DNA of 64,000 nucleotides from assembly GCA_900545585.1 (NCBI GenBank), contig UQZR01000003.1, positions 83,093 through 147,092 of the forward strand, read 5' to 3'. The notes beneath the pieces are model-generated. The model was given only the letters and a program-made list of their open reading frames with translations. It made no database searches and was not told the DNA's origin. Position numbers and translations under genes: made by a program. Numbering within the stretch: the first letter of the stretch is position 1; each line of letters starts with the position of its first letter. The DNA is from an uncultured Eubacteriales bacterium (lineage in GTDB: Bacteria > Bacillota > Clostridia > Oscillospirales > Oscillospiraceae). This document shows, piece by piece, positions 25,452-33,586 of this stretch.

Positions 25452-25493
25452 AAAGCCGCCCTATGGACCACAAGTCCACGGGGCGGCTTTTTT
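25452..25493 (+). terminator. attenuator terminator upstream of the ABC transporter
   Basis: A 10-bp outer stem (AAAGCCGCCC with GGGCGGCTTT) and a 5-bp inner stem (TGGAC with GTCCA) are followed by a T6 run. A small upstream hairpin (TCTCC/GGAGA, 25427-25439) lies between the leader stop and this terminator. The 3' arm could alternatively pair with GCCGCT at 25422-25427, but I could not establish a full antiterminator by eye. Confidence 0.75.
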
Positions 25494-25534
25494 GCATCCC
25501 AATTTCACAAAATCACGATCAGGAGGAACCCAAG

Positions 25535-26548
25535 ATGAAACGAAATGCCACCCGGCGGCTGCTGACCGCCCTCCTCGCCGCCGCCATGTGTCTGAGCCTG
25601 GCCGCCTGCGGCAGCAAGCCCGCCGCCAACGGCAGCGCCGACACCGACGCCCCTTCCGGTGACAACGCCGCCAAGAAGTACACCATCGGCGTGTGCCAGC
25701 TGGTGACCCACGATGCGCTGGACGCCGCCACCCAGGGCTTCATCGACGCCGTGCAGGAAAAGCTGGGCGCGGACAACGTGGACATCTCCGTCCAGAACGC
25801 CGCCAATGACCAGAATGTCTGCACCACCATCGTCAACACCTTCGTCTCCCAGAAGGTCGATCTGATCATGGCCAACGCCACCCCGTCCCTGCAGGCCGCG
25901 TATAACGCCACCACCGAGATCCCCATCCTGGGCACGGCCGTCACCGAGTACGGCGTGGCGCTGGGCCTCAAGGACTTCAACGGCACCGTGGGCGGCAACG
26001 TCTCCGGCACCTCCGATCTGGCGCCCCTCACCGAGCAGGCGGACATGATCCTGGAGCTGTTCCCCGAGGCCAAGACTGTGGGCCTGCTGTACTGCTCCGC
26101 CGAGCCCAACTCCGAGTATCAGGTCCAGGTGGTGGAGGAATACCTCACCGGTAAGGGCATTACCTGCGTGCGCTACTCCTTCGCTGACTCCAACGATGTG
26201 GCCGCCGTTACCACCAAGGCCGCTGCCGACAGCGATGTCATCTACATCCCCACCGACAACACTGCCGCCTCCTGCACCGAGACCATCGGCAACATCGTCC
26301 TCAATGCCGGTACGCCGGTGGTGGCCGGTGAACAGGGCATCTGCGCCGGCTGCGGCGTGGCCACCCTCTCCATCAGCTACTACGATCTGGGCTACAAGAC
26401 CGGTGAGATGGCCGCCCAGATCCTTACCGGTGAAGCTGACATCTCCCAGATGTCCATCGCCTACGCCCCCGCCGCCAAGATGTACAACCCCACCATGTGC
26501 GAAGCCCTGAACATCACCGTTCCCGACGGCTACACCGCCATGGAATAA
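25535..26548 (+). CDS. ABC transporter substrate-binding lipoprotein (TrpX-like)
   Basis: A 337-residue lipoprotein of the ABC_sub_bind family (PF04392 type). It has a signal peptide with lipobox LAAC (Cys23), a Ser/Ala/Gly/Asp linker, then the two-lobed binding domain starting KKYTIGVCQLVTHDALDAATQGFIDAV and containing NAANDQNVCTTIVNTFVSQKVDLIMANATPSLQAA. Homologues in streptococci (TrpX) bind tryptophan or relatives. The Phe/Tyr leader suggests that the ligand here is phenylalanine, tyrosine or a precursor, which is an inference. It is the first gene of a three-gene operon with a permease and ATPase. The start is ATG 35 bases after the T run of the attenuator. Confidence 0.9.
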   Translation: MKRNATRRLLTALLAAAMCLSLAACGSKPAANGSADTDAPSGDNAAKKYTIGVCQLVTHDALDAATQGFIDAVQEKLGADNVDISVQNAANDQNVCTTIVNTFVSQKVDLIMANATPSLQAAYNATTEIPILGTAVTEYGVALGLKDFNGTVGGNVSGTSDLAPLTEQADMILELFPEAKTVGLLYCSAEPNSEYQVQVVEEYLTGKGITCVRYSFADSNDVAAVTTKAAADSDVIYIPTDNTAASCTETIGNIVLNAGTPVVAGEQGICAGCGVATLSISYYDLGYKTGEMAAQILTGEADISQMSIAYAPAAKMYNPTMCEALNITVPDGYTAME

Positions 26549-26578
26549 ACCAAAAACAGGAAGGTCTGGTGTTCCCAC

Positions 26579-27493
26579 ATGACACAGCTATTGAATGCGA
26601 TCCCCGGCGCGCTGGCCCAGGGCCTGATCTGGGGCGTGATGGCCATCGGCGTTTACATTACCTATAAAGTTCTGGATATTGCCGACCTGACCGTGGACGG
26701 CTCCCTCTGCACCGGCGCGGCGGTGTGTACCATGCTGCTGCTCGCGGGCCACAGCCCATGGATCGCCATGCTGTGCGCCGTGCTGGCCGGCCTGCTGGCC
26801 GGCACGGTGACAGGCCTGCTCCACGTGCTGCTGGGCATCCCGCCCATCCTGGCGGGTATCCTGACCCAGATGGTGCTCTGGTCCGTAAACCTGAAGATCC
26901 TGGGCAAGGCGAACCAGGCCCTGCCGGCCCGCAGCATCGACGTACTGCTGACCCAGATGAACATCCCCGCCGCGCTGCCGGTGCTGCTGGGCTGGGCGGC
27001 GGTGCTGGTGACCCTGCTGGTCCTGTTCTTCAGCACCGAGCTGGGCTGCGCCCTCCGGGCCACCGGCTGCAACCCCGTGATGAGCCGGGCCCAGGGCGTG
27101 AACACCGGCTTGATGAAGGTCATCGGTCTGGCGCTGTCCAACGCCGTGGTGGCTATGTCCGGCGGCCTACTGTGTCAGTATCAGGGCTACACCGATGTGA
27201 ACATGGGCCGCGGCGCCGTGGTCATCGGTCTGGCCGCCGTGGTCATCGGGCAGGCCGTACTGGGCCGCCATGGCGGCCACATGGCCGCCCAGCTGGGCGG
27301 CGTGGTGCTGGGCGCTGTCATCTACTACATCGTCTATCAGGTCATCATCTTCGCCGGTTTCGACACCGATCTTCTGAAAATGTTCTCCGCCGTCGTGGTG
27401 GCGGTATTTCTGGGTGTGCCCCATGTCCGCGATCAGATCCGTACCAATTCCCGTATCAAAAAAGGAGGCTCCCGTCATGCTGAGAATGCGTAA
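26579..27493 (+). CDS. ABC transporter permease (TrpY-like, BPD_transp_2 fold)
   Basis: A 304-residue inner-membrane permease with eight to nine helices of the branched-chain-amino-acid type (LivH/RbsC fold). The N-terminal GALAQGLIWGVMAIGVYITYKVLDIADLTVDGS and the central FSTELGCALRATGCNPVMSRAQGVNTGLMKVIGLALSNAVVAMSGGLLCQYQGY are characteristic of permeases paired with PF04392 binding proteins. The gene starts 30 bases after the binding-protein gene and overlaps the ATPase gene by 17 bases. The spacing from AGGAAGG to the ATG is long (about 9-15 bases), so translation may be modest. Confidence 0.88.
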   Translation: MTQLLNAIPGALAQGLIWGVMAIGVYITYKVLDIADLTVDGSLCTGAAVCTMLLLAGHSPWIAMLCAVLAGLLAGTVTGLLHVLLGIPPILAGILTQMVLWSVNLKILGKANQALPARSIDVLLTQMNIPAALPVLLGWAAVLVTLLVLFFSTELGCALRATGCNPVMSRAQGVNTGLMKVIGLALSNAVVAMSGGLLCQYQGYTDVNMGRGAVVIGLAAVVIGQAVLGRHGGHMAAQLGGVVLGAVIYYIVYQVIIFAGFDTDLLKMFSAVVVAVFLGVPHVRDQIRTNSRIKKGGSRHAENA

Positions 27494-28271
27494 CATCACC
27501 AAGACCTTCAACAGCGGCACCGTGGATGAGCGTGTGGCGCTGGATCACATGGACCTGACCCTGCAGGACGGCGATTTCGTCACCGTCATCGGCGGCAACG
27601 GCGCCGGTAAGAGCACCATGCAGAATGCCATCTGCGGCACATGGCAGCCAGATGAGGGCAGCATTGAGCTGGACGGCGTCAACGTCTCCGGCATGCCGGA
27701 GTATAAGCGCGCCCGCTATCTGGGCCGCGTGTATCAGGACCCCATGATGGGCACCTCCGCCGGTATGGAGATCGAGGAGAATCTGGCGCTGGCGGTGCGC
27801 CGCGGCAAGCGCCACACCCTGCGCCTGGGCATCCGCCGCAGCGAGCGGGAGGATTACCGCCGCCGTCTGAAGGAGCTGGGGCTGGGTCTGGAGGACCGCC
27901 TCACCACCAAGGTGGGCACCCTCTCCGGCGGCCAGCGGCAGGCTCTGACGCTGCTGATGGCTACCCTCCAGCGACCCAAGCTGCTGCTGTTGGACGAGCA
28001 CACCGCCGCTCTGGATCCCCAGACCGCCGCCCGCGTCATGGAACTCACCGACCGGCTGGTGCAGGAGAACCACCTGACCACCCTGATGATCACCCACAAC
28101 ATGCGGGATGCCATCCGCTACGGCAACCGCCTGCTGATGCTCCACAACGGCCGCATCGTGCTGGACATTTCCGGCGAGGAGAAGGCCAGGCTCACCGTGG
28201 CCGATCTGATGGACATGTTCCGCAAGGTCAGCGGCCGCGAATACGACAACGACCGCACCCTGCTGGCGTAA
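27477..28271 (+). CDS. ABC transporter ATP-binding protein (TrpZ-like)
   Basis: A 264-residue ABC ATPase. Walker A is GGNGAGKST (~40-48), the Q-loop is in RVYQDPMMG, the signature is LSGGQRQAL, Walker B is LLLLDEHTAAL and the H-loop is MITHNM. The normally ionic Walker B Asp-Glu is present, so it should be active. It powers the permease encoded just upstream. The start is ATG at 27477, 8 bases after AAGGAGG, inside the end of the permease gene. The last gene of the operon; a terminator follows directly. Confidence 0.92.
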   Translation: MLRMRNITKTFNSGTVDERVALDHMDLTLQDGDFVTVIGGNGAGKSTMQNAICGTWQPDEGSIELDGVNVSGMPEYKRARYLGRVYQDPMMGTSAGMEIEENLALAVRRGKRHTLRLGIRRSEREDYRRRLKELGLGLEDRLTTKVGTLSGGQRQALTLLMATLQRPKLLLLDEHTAALDPQTAARVMELTDRLVQENHLTTLMITHNMRDAIRYGNRLLMLHNGRIVLDISGEEKARLTVADLMDMFRKVSGREYDNDRTLLA

Positions 28272-28280
28272 CGATACCGC

Positions 28281-28317
28281 AAAAAAAGAGACACCCTCTC
28301 GGGTGTCTCTTTTTTTG
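28281..28317. terminator. bidirectional terminator
   Basis: A 16-bp stem including AGAGACACCC with a TCTC loop and flanking A7 and T7 runs, between the ABC operon and convergent ygfK. Confidence 0.88.
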
Positions 28318-28327
28318 GCGTTTCGGC

Positions 28328-31279
28328 TCAGTTGTAGAGATAGCCGTACTTGTCGCGGATGGTGACGATGAGCTTCTCCAGATCGGCGGGCAGGTCGTTC
28401 TTCCCGTCGAGATCGTAGTCCCTGGGCTCGCCGAAGGTGCGGACGCGCACCTTGCCGCCGCCCAGGAACAGCACACCGGCGTTGTGGGAATCCACCATAT
28501 CCTCGGCGGTCTGGAACAGGGTGAACTTGTCGTGGCACGGCTCGGAGGCGTAGGGGCAGAACTGGGTGCAGTTGCCGCACTCGTTGCACATCTTGTCCAC
28601 GTGGACGATCTGGTGGCTGCCGTCGGCCATGCGGATCGCCACATTGGCGCGGTTGGGGCAGGAATCCACGCAGTTCTCGCACACGGTGGCGCACTGCAGG
28701 CAGCGCTCGCCCTCGCAGCAGACGCAGCCGCTCATGGCCAGAATGCCCTTCTTGGCCTCGGCGTCCGCCTTGGTGACGTAGGCCTGCTCCGGAATATCGT
28801 AGGTATGGGCCTCGCCGATGACCGCCTCGGCAAAGGCGGCGGCGTCGGCGATACCCTCCACCACGGTGGCGGGGCCGCGCTTGGCGTCACCGGCGGCGTA
28901 CACGCCGGCCACATTGGTCTGGAAGGCGGGACGGCCCTTCTTGTCCAGCTCGATGCCGTTGGCGGCCATCAGCGCGTCATCCACCTGCTCGCCCACGGCG
29001 GAGATCACCAGATCACAGGGGATGTCGAAGAACTCACCGCTGCCCACAGGGCTGCGGCGGCCGGAGGCATCGGCCTCGCCCAGCACCATCTTCTCGCAGG
29101 TCAGCACACCGTCGGTCTGCCTGACGGGAGCGGCCAGCTCGGCGAACGTCACGCCGTCGGCCAGCGCCAGCGCCAGCTCATGCTCATCGGCGGGCATATA
29201 CTTGCGGGTCCGGCGGTACACCAGCGTCACGTGCTCCGCGCCGCTGCGCCTGGCAAGGCGCGCCGCGTCCATGGCGGTGTTTCCGCCGCCGATGACGGCG
29301 ATATTCCCGGCCACGCCGATGTTGCCGGCCTTCACGCCCTTCATCCACTGGATGGCGCCGGCCACGTCGCCGGCGATGTCCAGCTTGCCGGGCTTCCACG
29401 CGCCCACAGCCAGCAGGATGTGGGTGTAGCCCATCTTCTTCAGCTCGTCCACGGAGGGGGCGGGCGCGCCGCACTTCACCTCCACGCCGTAGCGCTCCAT
29501 GAGGGCGATATCCTTCTCGATGACCTCGTTGGCAATGCGGAAGGCGGGGATCACATGGCGGGGTACGCCGCCCAGACAGCTCTCCCGTTCGAAGATCGTC
29601 GTCTCGATACCGGCTCTGCCGCAGAAGTAGGCGGCAGCGATGCCGGTGGGGCCGCCGCCGATGATGGCGACCCGCTTGCCCGCCACCTTGGTGGGCCGCT
29701 TGATGGAGGCCATCAGAGCGTTGTAGCCCTTCTGGGCCGCCAGCAGCTTGGTGTCGCGGATGCGGACGGACTCGTCATAGAAATTGCGGCTGCACTTGGT
29801 CTGGCAGCGGTGGGCGCAGATGGTGCCGGTGATGAACGGCAGGGGATTCTTCTCGGTGATGAGCTTCAGCGCCGGGCCGTACAGTCCCTTATTGCACAGC
29901 TCCATATACTCGGGAATATCCTGCGCGATGGGGCAGCCGCCCTTGCAGGGTGCGGTGAAGCAGTCGATCCAGGGCACGTTCTTCTCGCTCTTGCGGCTGG
30001 GCAGGGGCTTGATAGGCTTGACGTGGTGGACATCGGTGTGGCTGGCGCTGCTCATCTCGCAGATGGCCTGCGTATCCGTGCCGGCAAAAGGCTTATACGC
30101 CATGGGCTCCACCTTCTCCACCATCTGGTACAGCCGGTTGTAGCCGCCGGGCTTGAGGATGGTGGTGGCCACGGTGATGGGCCAGATGCCCGCCGCAAAC
30201 AGCTTGTCGCAGTTGAAATACTCTGCGCCGCCGGCGAAGGAGATCCGCATCTTGCCCTTGAACTGGCGGGAGATGCGGTGGCACATCTCAATGGTCAGCG
30301 GGAACAGGCTGCGGCCGGACATATACATCTCGTCGTTGGGCAGCTCGCCCCGGGTGGTGTCCACGGGGAAGGTGTTGCTCAGCTTCAGGCCGAACTCCAG
30401 CCCCTTGCTGTCCGCCAGCGCCTGCAGCCGCTCAAACATGGGCACTGCGTCGGCCCATTGCAGATCCTCGTTGAAGTGGTGCTCGTCGAACACGATGTAG
30501 TCGTAGCCCATGCTGTCCAGCGTGCGCCGCGCCGTCTCGTAGCCCAGGATGGTGGGGTTGCACTTCACGAAGGTGTGCAGGTGCTTCTCGGAGATGAGGT
30601 AGCTGGCGATACGCTCGATCTCATCGGGGGGACAGCCGTGGAGCGTGGACACGGTGACGCTGCGGCTGACGCGGGGGGAGATGGCATCAATGAAGGCGCT
30701 CTCCGTGGGGAACAGCTCCTTCAGGGCAGCCTTGCACTCGCCGAAGATGGCGGTCCGGTTGGCGTCCATCATGCCGTCGATATAGGTGTTGACCTTCTCG
30801 CCCTTGATGCCCTCCAGATCGTAGCCCACGGACATATTGAACACGAAGCCGTCGGGATCGCCGAAGCCGTAGACGCGGCTCAGCACCTTCAGGGCGCACC
30901 ACGCCTTGATGTACTCGTCCATGGCCTGCGGCACGGTGAGCTCGGTGGACCACTCCTGATTATAGCCCTCATCGTTGGCCAGGATGCAGGGGCGGGGGAC
31001 GCAGGCGGCCAGATCGGCGCCGTCCATCTTCTGGACGGTCTTGACCTCGAAGAACCGGGCGCCGGCCATGTAGGCGGCGATGATGTTCTGGGCCAGCTGG
31101 CTGTTGGGGCCGGCGGCGGGGCCGAAGGGGGTCTCGATGCGCTCACCGAAGATGGGCAGGCTCTTGCCCGTGGCCTTATAGGCCTTGCGCACGCCGAAGA
31201 TCTCGCCGGACGCGGCGTATTCCTCCACCACCCAGTTCATCAGGGACTTGAACGGAATGGGATACATTTTCTCAGACAT
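28328..31279 (-). CDS. ygfK: YgfK-type multidomain flavin/iron-sulfur oxidoreductase
   Basis: A 983-residue protein with YgfK (putative selenate reductase subunit) architecture. The N-terminal ~430 residues are a dihydroorotate/dihydropyrimidine-dehydrogenase-like barrel (ETPFGPAAGPNSQLAQNI, STLHGCPPDEIERI). Then comes a glutamate-synthase-small-subunit-like region (CKGGCPIAQDIPEYMEL, CAHRCQTKCSR), NAD and FAD Rossmann motifs (VAIIGGGPTGIAAAY, IAVIGGGNTAMDAARLA, GVYAAGDAKRGP), and a C-terminal ferredoxin-like part with Cys clusters (CNECGNCTQFCPY). In enteric and gut Clostridia gene clusters it accompanies ssnA and molybdenum hydroxylases in anaerobic purine breakdown. Its AGGAGG site is formed by the last codons of the RAYT gene, which overlaps its start by 8 bases. 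Confidence 0.9.
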   Translation of the reverse strand: MSEKMYPIPFKSLMNWVVEEYAASGEIFGVRKAYKATGKSLPIFGERIETPFGPAAGPNSQLAQNIIAAYMAGARFFEVKTVQKMDGADLAACVPRPCILANDEGYNQEWSTELTVPQAMDEYIKAWCALKVLSRVYGFGDPDGFVFNMSVGYDLEGIKGEKVNTYIDGMMDANRTAIFGECKAALKELFPTESAFIDAISPRVSRSVTVSTLHGCPPDEIERIASYLISEKHLHTFVKCNPTILGYETARRTLDSMGYDYIVFDEHHFNEDLQWADAVPMFERLQALADSKGLEFGLKLSNTFPVDTTRGELPNDEMYMSGRSLFPLTIEMCHRISRQFKGKMRISFAGGAEYFNCDKLFAAGIWPITVATTILKPGGYNRLYQMVEKVEPMAYKPFAGTDTQAICEMSSASHTDVHHVKPIKPLPSRKSEKNVPWIDCFTAPCKGGCPIAQDIPEYMELCNKGLYGPALKLITEKNPLPFITGTICAHRCQTKCSRNFYDESVRIRDTKLLAAQKGYNALMASIKRPTKVAGKRVAIIGGGPTGIAAAYFCGRAGIETTIFERESCLGGVPRHVIPAFRIANEVIEKDIALMERYGVEVKCGAPAPSVDELKKMGYTHILLAVGAWKPGKLDIAGDVAGAIQWMKGVKAGNIGVAGNIAVIGGGNTAMDAARLARRSGAEHVTLVYRRTRKYMPADEHELALALADGVTFAELAAPVRQTDGVLTCEKMVLGEADASGRRSPVGSGEFFDIPCDLVISAVGEQVDDALMAANGIELDKKGRPAFQTNVAGVYAAGDAKRGPATVVEGIADAAAFAEAVIGEAHTYDIPEQAYVTKADAEAKKGILAMSGCVCCEGERCLQCATVCENCVDSCPNRANVAIRMADGSHQIVHVDKMCNECGNCTQFCPYASEPCHDKFTLFQTAEDMVDSHNAGVLFLGGGKVRVRTFGEPRDYDLDGKNDLPADLEKLIVTIRDKYGYLYN

Positions 31280-31796
31280 AGGTCATCCTCCTTTGTGGTG
31301 ATTCCTGGTAGTATTCATCCTCCGCCCAGCGGGCGGGATTCTGGTCGATATATTGCCAAATGCGGAGATAGTCTGCCTCCCCGCGGATGACGTGGTCGTA
31401 ATAGCTGCGCTGCCAGAGCGGAGTTCCCGCCCGCTTGTTCGTAAATCGTTTCCATGTGGAGATAAAAGCCGGCAGACGCGCATTCGTAGGGGCCGGCGTC
31501 CTCGACGGCCCGCTGCAATTCCGGATAGCAACGATAAAATGGACGTGATTCGGCATAATGGCATATTTTTCAATGGCAATATTCGAATACGCCGCGCTCA
31601 TTTCCAACAACGTCCGCTGGGCAAGATCCCCATATTCCGACAGCTGTACATGCGGGGCGTCGAGGACGCCGCCCCCTACAACACGGCCTAACGTACACCG
31701 TTTTTCCTGAGTACAGACCGTCACGAAGTATGCGCCGCTCCCGCTGTAATCATATTGGGACAGCCGCAGGGTCTTCCGCTCTGGCAGTCGGTTCAC
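31272..31796 (-). CDS. REP-associated tyrosine transposase (RAYT, Y1_Tnp)
   Basis: A 174-residue IS200/IS605-like HUH nuclease. The family start (RKTLRLSQYDYSGSGAYFVTVCTQEKR), the HUH metal motif PNHVHFI near residue 82, the middle SRTPAPTNARLPAFISTWKRFTNKRAG and the catalytic tyrosine region LWQRSYYDHVIR are intact, so it may be active. RAYTs cut single-stranded REP palindromes. The gene starts with GTG 4 bases after the ssnA stop and ends inside ygfK, so it is fully embedded in a metabolic operon. No strong ribosome site precedes it, so translation may rely on coupling to ssnA. Two inverted REP-like sequences lie within its own coding region. Confidence 0.87.
   Translation of the reverse strand: MNRLPERKTLRLSQYDYSGSGAYFVTVCTQEKRCTLGRVVGGGVLDAPHVQLSEYGDLAQRTLLEMSAAYSNIAIEKYAIMPNHVHFIVAIRNCSGPSRTPAPTNARLPAFISTWKRFTNKRAGTPLWQRSYYDHVIRGEADYLRIWQYIDQNPARWAEDEYYQESPQRRMTYV
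31483..31513. repeat. REP-like palindromic sequence A inside the RAYT gene
   Basis: CGTAGGGGCCGGCGTCCTCG and following bases contain a GGCGTC-CTC-GACG(G)CC-type hairpin. Over 29 aligned positions it matches the reverse complement of sequence B in 26. Confidence 0.6.
31652..31682. repeat. REP-like palindromic sequence B inside the RAYT gene
   Basis: On the minus strand it reads TGTAGGGGGCGGCGTCCTCG and following bases, an inverted near-copy of sequence A 138 bases away. It encodes GGGVLDAP in the RAYT protein. Confidence 0.6.
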
Positions 31797-31800
31797 GTCA

Positions 31801-33144
31801 TCAATACGTTCTGTGGTTCAGGTCGCCCCACAGCTTCTTGGCGGCCTCCAGAATGTGGGCGTTCTCCGCCTCCTCGTCGATGTCCACCAGCACGCGGTCC
31901 TGCATCAGCACCTTACCGGCGGCGATGGTGGTCTGGCACTGGCGGCCGGTCATGCCGAAGATCATGTGGCCGTCGATGTTCTCGTCGGAGAACGGGGTGA
32001 ACGGCTTGTAGTCCATGACGATGATGTCCGCCGCCGCGCCGGCCTTCAGCACGCCCAGCTCATCGGGGAAGTACCGTGCGCCGATCCTGGCGTTGTTCTT
32101 GAACAGCATGTCCGTGACCTCGCACCAGCCCACATTGGGCAGGCAGTTCTGGCTCCGCTGGGAGCACAGAGCCACCTTCAGGGACTCCAGCATGTCGTTG
32201 GTGTAGGCATCGGTGCCCATACCCAGCAGGATGCCCCGCTTGTACAGCTGCAATACGGGGCAGATGCCGATGGCGTTGCCCATGTTGGACTCGGGGTTGT
32301 TCACCACCATGGTCCCCGTCTCCCTGATGATGTCCATCTCGGCGGTGTTCACATGGATGCAGTGGCCCAGAATGGTCTTTTCGCCCAGAATGCCGTGATC
32401 CTGCAGGCGCTGCACCGGGCGGCGGCCGTAGTGCTGGAGGGAGTCGTACACGTCGTTCATGCCCTCGGACACGTGGATGTGGTAGCCGGTGCGGCCGTTG
32501 TTGGCCTCCGCCATGCGGTCGAAGGTCCTGTCGCTGATGGTAAACAGGGCGTGGCCGCCGAACATGGCCGCCAGCATGGGATCGTTCTGCTTCTGGCAGT
32601 AGGTGATGAAGTCGGCGTTCTCCTTGATGGCCTGAAGGCACTTCTCCTCGCCGTCGCGGTCGCTGACCTCGTAGCACAGACAGGAGCGCAGACCCAGACG
32701 GCGGCTCTCCTCGCTGATGGTGAACAGGGTGCCGGGGATCTCGCCGTAGCTGGCGTGGTGGTCGAAAACGGTGGTGACGCCCTGCTTGATGCTGTCCATA
32801 TACAGGGCAGTGGCGCTGGCGCGGGTGCCATCCATCATCAGGTGGCGGTCAATGGCCCACCACGTGCCGTCCAGCACCTCGTAGAAGTTGGTGGGATTGT
32901 TGCCCACGATGCTCAGGCCCCGGGCCAGTGCGGAGTAGATGTGGGTGTGGGCGTTGATAAACGCGGGCATGATGACGCCGCCCTTTGCGTCGATGATGTG
33001 GGCGTCGGCGTACTTGGCCCGCAGCGCGGTCTCCTCGCCCACCTCTACGATCTTCGTGCCCTCAAAGGCCACCGCACCGTGCTCATAATAGCCCTTCCCG
33101 TCTGTATCGCGGGTAATGAGCCGTCCGTTTGTTATCAGATTCAT
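31801..33144 (-). CDS. ssnA: SsnA-type metal-dependent amidohydrolase
   Basis: A 447-residue amidohydrolase of the SsnA/chlorohydrolase branch. Metal ligands are HTH in PAFINAHTHIYSALARG, His in GYHIHVSEG, His in ILGHCIHV and Asp in GMGTDAYTND. Next to ygfK it marks the anaerobic purine (uric acid) degradation cluster in which SsnA is thought to open or deaminate a ring intermediate. The start is ATG at 33144 behind GAGGAGGAG. It is the first gene of the ssnA-RAYT-ygfK operon, preceded by a leader of about 245 bases. Confidence 0.9.
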   Translation of the reverse strand: MNLITNGRLITRDTDGKGYYEHGAVAFEGTKIVEVGEETALRAKYADAHIIDAKGGVIMPAFINAHTHIYSALARGLSIVGNNPTNFYEVLDGTWWAIDRHLMMDGTRASATALYMDSIKQGVTTVFDHHASYGEIPGTLFTISEESRRLGLRSCLCYEVSDRDGEEKCLQAIKENADFITYCQKQNDPMLAAMFGGHALFTISDRTFDRMAEANNGRTGYHIHVSEGMNDVYDSLQHYGRRPVQRLQDHGILGEKTILGHCIHVNTAEMDIIRETGTMVVNNPESNMGNAIGICPVLQLYKRGILLGMGTDAYTNDMLESLKVALCSQRSQNCLPNVGWCEVTDMLFKNNARIGARYFPDELGVLKAGAAADIIVMDYKPFTPFSDENIDGHMIFGMTGRQCQTTIAAGKVLMQDRVLVDIDEEAENAHILEAAKKLWGDLNHRTY

Positions 33145-33394
33145 CTGCAAGCTCCTCCTCTTTCGTAGTCGTTCCTTCTGTTGTGTTCCCCATTTTGTGC
33201 AGCCATACTTCCCGCGCCGCGCCCCTGCGGCGGTGCTGCCTCCCCTGCGGGATGGCTTTCCCCCGGCGGAATAACAAAAAGTGCCCCAGTCCCCCGTTTC
33301 AGGAGACCGAAACACTCAAGCTTCTGCCGAGTGATAGTTGCAGCCCGTGCGCGAAGCACTTCCTTACAGCTACCAATCTTGGATTGTCGTCTAT
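33145..33394 (-). other. long 5' leader of the ssnA operon
   Basis: About 245 bases between the predicted start point and the ssnA ATG hold no convincing gene. On the minus strand there are small hairpins, for example GTTTC/GAAAC around GGTCTCCT (about 33295-33312) and GTGC/GCAC around TTCGC (33348-33360), plus GC-rich stretches. I do not recognise a known riboswitch. It may be an unrecognised regulatory RNA or an interspersed repeat. Confidence 0.4.
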
Positions 33395-33423
33395 ATTTTA
33401 CAGGGCAGCACCGGAAAAATCAA
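33395..33423 (-). promoter_or_regulatory. probable sigma-A promoter of the ssnA-RAYT-ygfK operon
   Basis: TTGATT and TAAAAT with a 17-base spacer on the minus strand, in an AT-rich patch (the region to 33532 is otherwise featureless). Confidence 0.5.
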
Positions 33424-33532
33424 TATTTTTTTGCCGGACCTCACAATTTTTTTGCCGCCGCTCCCACGTTCCGCGGGGGAATACCATGCTTTATCAATAT
33501 AATTTGAAGCGCCGCAATATTCCCACAACGCA

Positions 33533-33566
33533 AAAAAGAAAGACCGCCGAAGCGGTCTTTCTTTTT
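33533..33566 (-). terminator. terminator of the surface-protein gene
   Basis: A 15-bp stem ending AAAGACCGC with a four-base TTCG (minus strand) loop and a T-rich tail on the minus strand. Confidence 0.85.
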
Positions 33567-33586
33567 GGTTCAGAACTAAGTTCTAA

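Noticed and set aside
28484..31390. 968-codon open frame opposite ygfK
   Set aside because: It mirrors the codon structure of the real gene in high-GC DNA and encodes His/Gly/Ala-rich sequence with no family features. Similar long antisense frames opposite the phosphohexomutase, dnaG, dnaG-rpoD and the ligase-like gene were dropped for the same reason.
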